Source: Schistosoma mansoni (Eukaryota; Platyhelminthes; Trematoda; Strigeidida; Schistosomatidae). From it: a stretch of DNA of 64,000 bases. A program made the position numbers and the translations under genes. Position 1 is the stretch's first letter, and every line of letters begins with the position of its first letter. The DNA lies in assembly GCF_000237925.1 (NCBI RefSeq), contig NC_031500.1, positions 10,007,753 to 10,071,752 of the forward strand. Reading direction: 5' to 3'. The notes below the pieces were generated by a model, which had not been told where the DNA came from, did no database searches, and was given only the letters and a program-made list of their open reading frames with translations. Of this stretch, positions 60,601 through 64,000 are shown piece by piece.

Positions 60601-61368
60601 CTAGTATATAACTCTTAGGCAGTCCGCACACATGGTCAGTCCAGCGATAAAGCCGTAGACCTTTAGTTCACTCATAAAACCTATCATCTACAAAACTGGT
60701 TAAAGTTCAGTGTTTCATGATCTTCGAAAGTTGTCTCAGCTGAAGTCATTCCATTATTTAAGCTACCTTTATAGTAAACTATCTTTACACATTTCTCAAC
60801 TTATAGAAGTTCCCAGGGTTCTATTTCCATCTCTGGGTTTGCTGATGAATACTGCTGAAGAGTCCCACAGTATGACGAAATGGTCTTCCAGTGCTTCCAG
60901 TTCTTTTCAATGGTTGTTTAATTTAGATTAGTTAATCGTTTCAATGAAACTATTCTACTTTCTTTGAAATTGAACAATTTATAGAAAACATCCATTGTCT
61001 TTTAAATGAATTTAAATCATTGTAATTTAATTAAATATTAAATTCACTTAGTATTGTTTGTTTGAATCTTCCCATTGATGTTTAGGACTGCAGTTGATCA
61101 GTCTCTAATTGGCATATGTGCATACTGTGCGTATTGCATCGATATAGCTTTAATTCACAAGTATTGTAAGCAAAGATGGATAGTGACTAGCAGTGGAATC
61201 CAGGACACGCGTTTCGTCCAATCCCGCTGACGAGTCCCGTGACGAAACACGCGTCCTAGATTCCACTGCTAGCCACTATCATTCTCTGCTAATTAAATAT
61301 TGTTTTTATCATCGCCATTAATAACAATTTATTTTTTATTTCAGTTAAAAATGATGAAATATTTGTGA
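38963..61368 (+). CDS. Phospholipid phosphatase-related (PLPPR/LPPR-like) membrane protein, whole gene model
   Basis: Predicted 749-residue six-pass membrane protein of the PAP2/lipid phosphate phosphatase superfamily. The model joins 38963-39621, 41697-41879, 52342-52894, 53830-53947, 56404-56755, 57197-57254, 58614-58796, 59912-60031 and 61345-61368. Every junction has GT/AG, phases match, and the sum is 2,250 bp. Motif C1 KVSVGRLRP (522-530) is intact. C2 is FPSLGA instead of PSGH, and C3 is [12 protein letters not shown] instead of SR-x5-H-x3-D, so both catalytic histidines are gone. The text around them (NRVxxYRNxWxxD, KDARTSFPS) fits the vertebrate PLPPR branch better than active LPPs. 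Unusual are the disordered N-tail of about 250 residues, a first loop lengthened to roughly 160 residues, and about 90 residues between C1 and C2. A further upstream exon is possible. Confidence 0.85.
39622..41696 (+). other. Intron of PLPPR-like gene with SINE B copies
   Basis: About 2.1 kb, containing SINE B at 40330-40670 and a CA repeat at 41228-41245. ORFs 39963-40175 and 40367-40555 are spurious or SINE-derived. The acceptor ATCAACATCTAG at 41696 has a modest pyrimidine tract, but its phase fits. Confidence 0.6.
40330..40670 (+). repeat. Hammerhead SINE family B, two partial copies in tandem
   Basis: The first piece has a hammerhead (CACTACTGAGGAGTCCCG, GAACGAAACAGCCGTC) and tail to about 40500. 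It is followed directly by the 5' segment of another copy (GTGCTTACTAGTGACCAGTT, GAAGCCGTAACCAGCGGAGT). The core of the first is intact. Duplicate at 44669-45009. Confidence 0.7.
41697..41879 (+). CDS. PLPPR-like gene, exon with transmembrane helix 1
   Basis: Phase 2 in and phase 2 out, donor TTTTTCAA|GTGAGT. An acidic Ser/Asp segment ([14 protein letters not shown]) and a Gln run lead into a hydrophobic helix ([20 protein letters not shown] and MIFFF, residues about 255-280). Joining to the next exon gives [20 protein letters not shown]. This matches the PLPPR layout of TM1, an aromatic/Asp motif, then a conserved Cys-Asp. The overlapping His/Tyr-rich ORF 41471-41722 is in another frame and is not real. 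Confidence 0.75.
41950..41976 (-). repeat. SINE B tail fragment at an inversion breakpoint
   Basis: GTCATAGTTGAAAGCGTGAG followed by TCAATTTGAAG is the family B 3' tail in minus orientation. It shares TTCAA with the exon end it abuts. Confidence 0.6.
41977..42159 (-). pseudogene. Inverted copy of PLPPR exon 3 (TM1 exon)
   Basis: Exact reverse-complement counterpart of 41697-41879, without indels. The first two thirds plus about 85 bp of upstream intron differ by only about one base over roughly 190 bp. The last about 70 bp, encoding the membrane helix, differ at roughly one base in four or five. The donor GT is AT here. The copy ends where a SINE B tail (41950-41976) begins. It is cut at the other side by the gap at 42245. 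Not usable by the gene as oriented. Confidence 0.7.
42245..42444. other. Assembly gap, 200 N
   Basis: A run of exactly 200 N in front of a duplicated contig. Confidence 0.99.
42445..45485. repeat. 3,041-bp block identical to 38106-41146
   Basis: Constant offset of 4,339 from start to end with no difference seen, and gaps on both sides. It carries a second copy of PLPPR exon 2 (43253-43960), and of the SINE B pieces. Identity over intronic sequence argues for an assembly or haplotype duplicate rather than a paralogue. Confidence 0.9.
43253..43960 (+). CDS. Duplicate copy of PLPPR-like exon 2
   Basis: Same sequence, same acceptor and donor as 38914-39621. It lies downstream of exon 3, so it cannot be used in the normal order. 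Most likely an artefact; otherwise a recent tandem exon duplication. Confidence 0.6.
45486..45685. other. Assembly gap, 200 N
   Basis: A run of exactly 200 N. The expected continuation of the duplicated block (41147 onward, including exon 3) is missing here. Confidence 0.99.
45686..45872 (+). repeat. Hammerhead SINE family B, inverted junction copy
   Basis: 45686-45727 is a minus tRNA-like piece (B box GGGTTCAAACCTCGCGAGGC on minus). It joins a plus copy with hammerhead and tail to CCCTTCTGG at 45872. The copy looks young. Confidence 0.8.
45739..45784 (+). ncRNA. Hammerhead ribozyme, near-consensus (SINE B)
   Basis: Stem I GCACTG/CAGTGC, CTGAGGA, GTCC/GGAC with loop CACAATA, GAAA, site GTC. 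One base of stem III changed (AAGGCCGT). Confidence 0.82.
45873..46255 (+). other. PLPPR intron, nothing recognised
   Basis: Part of the large intron between exons 3 and 4 (41880-52341). A C-rich run lies near 45990-46015. Confidence 0.4.
46256..46783 (+). CDS. MULE-type transposase DNA-binding-domain fragment (or domesticated relative)
   Basis: A 175-residue open frame inside the large PLPPR intron. It shows the order typical of the N-terminus of MULE transposases and FAR1/ZSWIM-like proteins. A Cys-x2-Cys pair ([11 protein letters not shown]), then [15 protein letters not shown] (the H-x-H of a WRKY/GCM1-type zinc fold), then [16 protein letters not shown] and [17 protein letters not shown]. 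The last two resemble the RxLs...v..ll and the 'k..t.kDi.N' segments that precede the catalytic DDE domain. No DDE or SWIM part follows. The first codons may not be the true start. The frame is unbroken, so it is either a recent fragment or a kept domain. The assignment is by pattern only. Confidence 0.45.
   Translation: MTFCRLHNTRHSSKSKCFLYKIYMYSEWPPFRDQLLFKRHEGLFQSKFFIHRSGQPLCSDCESYVFVQLIEGFYAVSRWLVSHSHELLRISCEENRSFRRLTAHQRNIIRPLLISGASTFIVIHFVYENCKKKIIAQDVFDVQQSLFARSKLLGQSNLNYYFYRVVGYETEYRFL
46784..47138 (+). other. PLPPR intron, nothing recognised
   Basis: AT-rich, with no repeat match and no coding sign. Confidence 0.35.
47139..47346 (+). repeat. Hammerhead SINE family A, hairpin-forming foldback with tail
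   Basis: 47139-47174 and 47182-47217 are 36-bp inverted arms with about two mismatches around a 7-base loop. Each arm is the end of the ribozyme block plus CTGGATTCCACTGTTTGCC. The plus tail (CTTGTGACTTAAGACAATAT, GAGACTGATCAATTGGAGTC) follows to 47346. The ribozyme itself is lost. Confidence 0.8.
47347..48146 (+). other. PLPPR intron, nothing recognised
   Basis: AT-rich, with no supported feature. Confidence 0.35.
48147..48600 (-). repeat. Unclassified repeat R2, minus copy
   Basis: Reverse complement of most of 5742-6266 (GCCCCCAAATGCCCTGGTAC, GTTGTTTACGAAAGTGAGAG, CCGGCTACTATGGGACTG). Short ORFs on both strands are repeat ORFs. Confidence 0.7.
48640..48802 (-). mobile_element. RTE/SR2-like LINE, C-terminal fragment
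   Basis: The minus strand encodes [40 protein letters not shown] and METDMRRM, the RTE-clade C-terminus. 5'-truncated and ends abruptly. Confidence 0.82.
48803..49361 (+). other. PLPPR intron, nothing recognised
   Basis: AT-rich. The 61-aa ORF at 49097 has no domain features. Confidence 0.35.
49362..49645 (-). repeat. Hammerhead SINE family B
   Basis: The minus strand shows a tRNA-like part, hammerhead (CTGTTGAGGAGTTTC, GCACGAAACGACCGTCCAGT) and tail. The core CTGAGGA is shifted to TTGAGGA, and stem II is altered. Confidence 0.75.
49946..50242 (-). CDS. Unidentified ORF, possible exon or retrocopy fragment
   Basis: A 98-residue open frame antisense to the PLPPR gene, inside its large intron. 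Its composition looks like a real helical protein rather than a repeat: acidic start [20 protein letters not shown], basic middle [20 protein letters not shown], end [18 protein letters not shown] plausible acceptor (AACTCTTTTAAAG) lies at about 50218 in minus orientation, so the coding part may start inside the ORF. The frame ends in TAG with no clear donor. I do not recognise the family. It may be the last exon of a nested gene or a processed fragment. Confidence 0.4.
   Translation of the reverse strand: MIRYFFLVNSFKEGTLEEEEIALVQIIQFFLILYISASNSRVLQQKSREKTLMERKLQRVKDLVRPFKGEKLDEYRSVEPNSDLSTFLDVFKLLMEMS
50243..50700 (+). other. PLPPR intron, nothing recognised
   Basis: AT-rich. No repeat or coding signal identified. 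Confidence 0.35.
50701..51050 (-). repeat. Degenerate hammerhead SINE, family A
   Basis: Keeps GATCAGTTTCCACTGACATA, AATTCAGGATGAGCATTTCG and GGAACTCATCATTTGTATGT in family A order on the minus strand. The core is eroded. Confidence 0.45.
51060..51480 (+). repeat. Hammerhead SINE family B, inverted composite, old
   Basis: 51060-51180 is a minus 3' part (CTACCATTGAAAACCTGGAA). From about 51165 a plus copy follows with 5' segment, A-box remnant (CAACCTCTTAGAGGTTAGAC), B box CAGTTTGAGTCCC, and ribozyme remnant (CTTGAGGAGTCCC then GGATGAATTAG). Diverged. Confidence 0.65.
51481..52341 (+). other. PLPPR intron end, nothing recognised
   Basis: AT-rich up to the acceptor CGTTCATTTCAG at 52341. Confidence 0.5.
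52342..52894 (+). CDS. PLPPR-like gene, exon 4 (first outer loop and TM2)
   Basis: Phase 2 in, phase 0 out; donor CACTA|GTAAGT-type after 52894. Opens as [21 protein letters not shown] (split over the quote limit only by its length), the equivalent of the PLPPR segment after TM1. The following about 130 residues are an extension with a Ser run encoded by TCA repeats and a Trp/Tyr-rich block ([25 protein letters not shown]), not seen in ordinary LPPs. Ends in hydrophobic [19 protein letters not shown], the start of TM2. Confidence 0.85.
53041..53336 (-). repeat. Hammerhead SINE family A (Sm-alpha-like), left arm of inverted pair
   Basis: Full-length minus copy, about 296 bp, running from tail (TAGTATTGTTTGTTTGAATT on plus) to tRNA-like start. 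B box GGATTCGAGTC on minus. Ribozyme intact except CTGACGG where CTGACGA is expected. Confidence 0.85.
53337..53515 (+). repeat. Hammerhead SINE family A, right arm of inverted pair
   Basis: Plus copy from GGCCATCAGGACTCAGTAGC through B box TGGGTTCGAGTC and ribozyme to CCACTGCTAACCACTATTCA. It meets the minus copy head to head at about 53336. Confidence 0.85.
53445..53489 (+). ncRNA. Hammerhead ribozyme, intact core (SINE A)
   Basis: Stem I ATTCAG/CTGGAT with one wobble, CTGACGA, stem II GTCC/GGAC with loop CAAACA, GAAA, minimal stem III ACGCTCGT, site GTC at 53481-53483. Closest in this window to the published schistosome hammerhead. Confidence 0.87.
53830..53947 (+). CDS. PLPPR-like gene, exon 5 (TM2 end and cytoplasmic loop)
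   Basis: Acceptor TTTATGTTGTAG, phase 0 in, phase 1 out at [28 protein letters not shown] corresponds to the Gly/Ser-Glu-x2-x-Tyr-Phe part of TM2 in LPP/PLPPR proteins. [16 protein letters not shown] corresponds to the RRxxRFxGxxxFG stretch leading to TM3. Confidence 0.82.
54462..54712 (+). mobile_element. RTE/SR2-like LINE fragment (between endonuclease and RT)
   Basis: Encodes [60 protein letters not shown] and KKGK, the lysine-rich linker that precedes the RT domain in schistosome RTE elements. Isolated and truncated at both ends. Confidence 0.75.
55103..55360 (-). repeat. Hammerhead SINE family B
   Basis: Minus copy with tail (ATCAGAAGGGGGTTTTGTGG on plus), hammerhead core CTGAGGA but stem II GTTTC/and CCGAAAC, B box GGGTCCGAGTC, A box GGTCTAGATGTTAAGCG. 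Active-site GAAA kept, stem II weakened. Confidence 0.75.
55587..55786. other. Assembly gap, 200 N
   Basis: A run of exactly 200 N inside the intron. No duplicated flank was found here. Confidence 0.99.
56105..56325 (-). repeat. Hammerhead SINE family B, diverged
   Basis: Minus copy with tRNA-like part (GGTCTAGAGGTTAAGCG) but a deleted ribozyme (no GACGAAAC block). It ends about 80 bp before exon 6. Confidence 0.65.
56404..56755 (+). CDS. PLPPR-like gene, exon 6 (TM3, motif C1, outer loop)
   Basis: Acceptor CTCTTAACACCAG, phase 1 in, donor GCTAG|GTGAGT, phase 2 out. Carries TM3 ([15 protein letters not shown]) and motif C1 [11 protein letters not shown], in full agreement with K-x6-RP, followed by [12 protein letters not shown]. 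The loop to C2 is long (about 90 residues). Its last part, [16 protein letters not shown], resembles the conserved Cys block and K/R-A-R-SFPS lead of PLPPR proteins. Confidence 0.9.
57197..57254 (+). CDS. PLPPR-like gene, exon 7 (degenerate motif C2, TM4)
   Basis: 58-bp exon, phase 2 in, phase 0 out, acceptor AATGCAG and donor GTAAGT. Encodes [19 protein letters not shown]. An active LPP would have PSGH at this point, and here the His position is Gly. Confidence 0.88.
57255..58613 (+). other. PLPPR intron, nothing recognised
   Basis: 1.36 kb, AT-rich, no SINE found. Acceptor TTGTTTTCTCTAG. Confidence 0.5.
58614..58796 (+). CDS. PLPPR-like gene, exon 8 (TM5, degenerate motif C3, TM6)
   Basis: Phase 0 at both ends, donor TACGTT|GTAAGT. 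TM5 is [19 protein letters not shown]3 is [12 protein letters not shown]: the Arg and Asp are kept, Ser is Asn, and the nucleophile His is Asn683. TM6 follows ([15 protein letters not shown]). PLPPR family members share the NRV-xx-YRN text. Confidence 0.9.
58797..59911 (+). other. PLPPR intron with old SINE B pieces
   Basis: An eroded family B copy at about 58870-58990 (GAGACCCACAATATGATAAA), and a possible remnant near 59450-59600 (GACACCTCAGCAGTAG). Otherwise AT-rich. Confidence 0.5.
59912..60031 (+). CDS. PLPPR-like gene, exon 9 (cytoplasmic C-tail)
   Basis: Phase 0 both ends, acceptor GTGTATTTTTAG, donor TCTGAG|GTAAGA. Encodes [20 protein letters not shown] and a basic/His-rich continuation ([20 protein letters not shown]). 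No known motif. It fits a short intracellular tail after TM6. Confidence 0.72.
60305..60585 (-). mobile_element. MITE-like element R5, inverted relative of 7253-7545
   Basis: Ends GACTATAATTTATGGA and TCCATAAATTACAGTC are inverted repeats. Inner text matches 7253-7545 on the opposite strand (GACCAAATGAAGATTATAAA). Lies in the last long PLPPR intron. Confidence 0.5.
60810..60948 (+). repeat. Hammerhead SINE family B fragment
   Basis: Ribozyme CTGAAGAGTCCCAC, TATGACGAAATGGTCTTCCA and tail TTCAATGGTTGTTTAAT. Core intact but stem II weak. Confidence 0.65.
61039..61291 (-). repeat. Hammerhead SINE family A, foldback
   Basis: Minus copy 61039-61219 (tail to GACACGCGTTTCGTCC on plus) meets a plus copy 61222-61291 (CGCTGACGAGTCCCGTGACG to ACTGCTAGCCACTATC). 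Arms of about 50 bp can pair. The plus ribozyme has CTGACGA and GAAA but a 3-bp stem II and broken stem I. Confidence 0.78.
61345..61368 (+). CDS. PLPPR-like gene, terminal exon
   Basis: Acceptor TTTTTTATTTCAG, phase 0, then LKMMKYL and TGA at 61366-61368. Short but phase-consistent; an alternative splice further on (GTATG at 61380) is possible. The 3'UTR end was not identified. Confidence 0.55.
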   Translation, partial: LKMMKYL

Positions 61369-61449
61369 TATTCATACAGGTATGTTTAGATTTATTAAAG
61401 GAAATTATATCCTATTACAAATATACATATAGTCTTTTACATAGTAGAC

Positions 61450-61585
61450 TGAATTTGTTTAGGCAACTACTGAAAGCCAGTATCCATCGGACTAGTGGTT
61501 TGATCCCAGTATAGAACTCCTCAACAGTATACATACATTACCTGCCACGGAATCGATTCTAGGATTTTTAACCTTAAAATGATTA
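61450..61585 (-). repeat. Degenerate hammerhead SINE, family B
   Basis: Minus remnant: CTACTGAAAGCCAGTATCCA, CCCAGTATAGAACTCCTCAA and ACATACATTACCTG on plus. Core lost. Confidence 0.45.
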
Positions 61586-61829
61586 ACTCAACATCGAATG
61601 ATTTATATTTCCCAATTCAATCAGTTAATAATATAGAATGATATTGAATACATCATTTATTATTTAAGTGAATTAATACAACTAACCGGTCAGATTGTAT
61701 TGGAATTAGTTAGATGAATATATAATCTGTTAATAGAAGGATGTAGTCTCAGCATTTTGCTTAGACAGTATAATCTGAACATTCTAATAGAATACATCAT
61801 TAAAATTTAAATTATCAAAGTAATCAATG

Positions 61830-62045
61830 GTCTTAAGTTTAAGTACTCACTGTGAGACATGAAGGCTCTTGGTCTGATAGATCGTTGATGTGATGGTTGA
61901 TGATTATCCCCACTAAGGAATCCTATACTATGGCGAAACAAATATCCAATGCTACCTGATTTTCAATGATTGTCTAACCTAAGTCGATTAACGATCTCAA
62001 TCTAATTCAACAATATCCACAAAAACCCGTTTACTGATAATTATA
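61830..62045 (+). repeat. Degenerate hammerhead SINE, family B
   Basis: CCCACTAAGGAATCCTATAC, TATGGCGAAACAAATATCCA and tail ATCCACAAAAACCCGTTTAC. Ribozyme core changed. Confidence 0.55.
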
Positions 62046-62084
62046 AGTAATTTCGAAGAACTATTCAATTTGGTAGATGTTATG

Positions 62085-62425
62085 TCCTCAACTTGATTAC
62101 ATCTAAGACAATATACGGCTTTGACATTCGAATAAGTAGAACCCATGGTAGCAAATCGAAAAGACGGAAGAAAGCAGAAGAAGTGTCTGTCGAGTAAGTG
62201 TAAAAATGTATAGAAGCGCAGAAGTATTTGTAGTTTTTAGTGTAGGCTATAACATCATTATAACCCAGCAAGCAGAAATTCTATACATTTGCTCAGTTAT
62301 ACCATACCACCTTGATATTCTAGAAGGTTCTATTGGGTTCTGACTGGATGAAAATCTCTTCAGCCTTTTTAGAACCATTGGAGGCTTCATCACTCTTTCT
62401 ACGAGCCTTCCCGATAGTAGATAGA
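62085..62425. repeat. Unclassified repeat R4, second copy
   Basis: Diverged match to 37690-38040 in the same orientation, with TGTTATGTCCTC at the start. Short ORFs on it have no domain. Confidence 0.5.
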
Positions 62426-63167
62426 TGTGATTGTGAGAAAAAATCATTTGGAAGCAAAAAATATCAAAAAAGTTACTTTTGCCACTTAGCGTTTTTGAAG
62501 TTTCTTATAGAATCATGAAGATAACCTTACTATATCCTTCTCTATTCTGATTAGCCAAGTACAAAGCTTACTACTGATAATGGTATCTTCTAAAGACGAT
62601 TCTAAAAATCTAAATTCACTGGGACACTCATAAATATCTATTGTTTTCTGGAATCAGACTACCTTTAGGCATAAAGTTTCTGTCATATTCTCACCTTCTA
62701 GTTTCCATTTGAAGTTTAAATATGCAAATATTGTACTTGTTTAGTTCAGTATCTTGAAAGTTCAGTGTTCAAAGACACCTAATTATGATATACGTCTGAC
62801 GATTATACAGGTAAAATATCCAAACCAGTAATGAAATATCATAATCTTAAAGAGGAAACTTGAATGACCAACACAACGTCATATATTTAATATTTTTCAT
62901 AAATGCCATTAAATTCATTACAAATTCGACAGTATCTCCTCTTAAATACGAAAATGATACTGATTTCACAGGCCAAGTTTTCAGATGATTGACTGATCGG
63001 CTGGTCATGATTTCAAAACCAAGCGTAAAACTCTTACCTAGACAGACATCTATAACCATTATTATTAAGCGTTTGAATTATCCTGTTGTTGGTATTTTAG
63101 ACTCAATTTTGTTGGCATTTATGCATCCTATGAAGCGTATCTCAACATAGCCATCTTGTTACAAGTT
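62426..63167. other. Non-coding, nothing recognised
   Basis: AT-rich. The minus ORF 62847-63059 has no recognisable domain. Confidence 0.4.
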
Positions 63168-63900
63168 TTAAAGAATAGATGGATTATAGCTAGCGAAGGA
63201 ATCCAGGACACGTGTCTCGTTCTATTCAGTGGTCTTGAGTGCTGTTAGAGGTATGAGGGCAGTTATCACTTCCCAGTTGCCCACACCGTGGAAGGGTTCT
63301 TCTTGAGGTACCTGAAAATGAAATTGGGTTAGAAGTGGTCTTAATGACCTGAGAGCGTGACCGCAGTGCCCAAGGGACAACTGCTTGAGGTCGGTCACAC
63401 ACGACCTTTTCGTGGGCAGTTTTTGTGTCAGCTCCGTACTTGTTGGGACCTTACCGCAGGAGACGGATATCCATGGGATAAGGCGAGGTGTGCAATTTTA
63501 GGGTCGACATTTTCTAACCCCACCACTCCTTGTGGGAAGGCAGCATCGCTGCAATTCTGGTTGTCTGAAGGAAACACCTTACCTTCGTCTGTACAGTCAG
63601 CAGTACGACTTCGCCTTTGGACCTTGGGTTTGCTGCTTTTAGTCTTACCGCTCTTCAATCGACCTGTCTGGCATGGTAGGACCTCGAGGAACAATTGTTC
63701 CAGCTAGTATAGCTCGATTGGTTCATCACGATAGGCAAGCCCGATCACCACGTCAAGGTAGTAACAACGGTCGGGACTTGTCAGCTCTGTGTGCCTACAT
63801 CTTGATATCGCTTTTCATACTGCGACAAAAAACGAGAACCTTTCGCTACAAATGCGTTATTGACAGAGCTACTGAGTCTAGACAACCACTAACTTGTTTA
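63168..63900 (-). repeat. Hammerhead SINE family A, split by repeat R1
   Basis: 63168-63225 (TAGATGGATTATAGCTAGCG to CTCGTTCTATTC) and 63768-63900 (GGGACTTGTCAGCTCTGTGT to CAACCACTAACTTG) are the two parts of one minus-strand copy. The cut lies in the loop of ribozyme stem II. Confidence 0.78.
63226..63767 (+). mobile_element. Unclassified repeat R1 inserted in a SINE
   Basis: About 542 bp. Starts AGTGGTCTTGAG and ends AACGGTC, bounds fixed by the host SINE. GC-richer than its surroundings. Its ORFs (63357-63707 plus, 63428-63694 minus) show no known domain. No obvious target-site duplication. Its diverged relative lies at 385-945. Confidence 0.65.
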
Positions 63901-64000
63901 ATAACTATGATGTCAAAATCATTATTTATAAGAGCTGGGATGATCTCATTTTGAAGACCAGTGATTAGATGCAGATGAGTGTAGCTAATGAACCCTCATT

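Noticed and set aside
63357-63707. 116-aa ORF and the opposite 88-aa ORF
   Set aside because: Both overlap repeat R1, with no domain, and the older copy at 385-945 does not keep either frame.

Overview
The window looks like a draft-assembly piece of a schistosome (blood fluke) nuclear genome. It is AT-rich, gene-poor and intron-rich. It is crowded with interspersed repeats, including an element with the tRNA-like A/B boxes and hammerhead ribozyme known from the Schistosoma Sm-alpha SINE, plus RTE/SR2-like LINE pieces. The species cannot be fixed from the sequence alone. Six gaps of exactly 200 N mark scaffold joins, and several contigs between gaps are near-identical copies of sequence elsewhere in the window, so part of the apparent duplication is very likely assembly artefact.

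Two host genes can be reconstructed. On the minus strand, 7919-10265 holds a two-exon gene for a 96-residue bHLH transcription factor of the neurogenin/NeuroD/Atonal type, split by a 2.06-kb intron. On the plus strand, 38914-61368 holds a nine-coding-exon gene for a phospholipid phosphatase-related (PLPPR/LPPR-like) six-transmembrane protein. All splice phases match and the exons sum to exactly 750 codons. Motif C1 of the PAP2 site is present, but the C2 and C3 histidines are replaced, so it should be a pseudoenzyme.

The rest is repeats. 1-7250: degenerate repeats, including a 0.54-kb unclassified family. 7250-12660: a MITE-like element and the bHLH gene. 12660-18530: hammerhead SINEs, a LINE 3' end and a foldback element. 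18733-21807: two contigs that duplicate 27583-28945 and 30820-32333. 22008-38100: SINEs, RTE LINE fragments and LTR-like fossils. 38106-41146 and 42445-45485: identical 3,041-bp blocks, each with PLPPR exon 2. 41977-42159: an inverted, partly diverged copy of PLPPR exon 3. 46256-50242: two orphan ORFs, one resembling a MULE transposase DNA-binding domain. 52342-61368: the main PLPPR body with SINEs in nearly every intron. 61369-64000: repeats, including a 0.54-kb element inserted inside the ribozyme loop of a SINE.

The most interesting signal is the hammerhead-ribozyme SINE landscape. Two families (called A and B here) share the layout tRNA-like promoter, then hammerhead, then 3' tail. About 40 copies or fragments are seen, and many are arranged as inverted head-to-head foldbacks.
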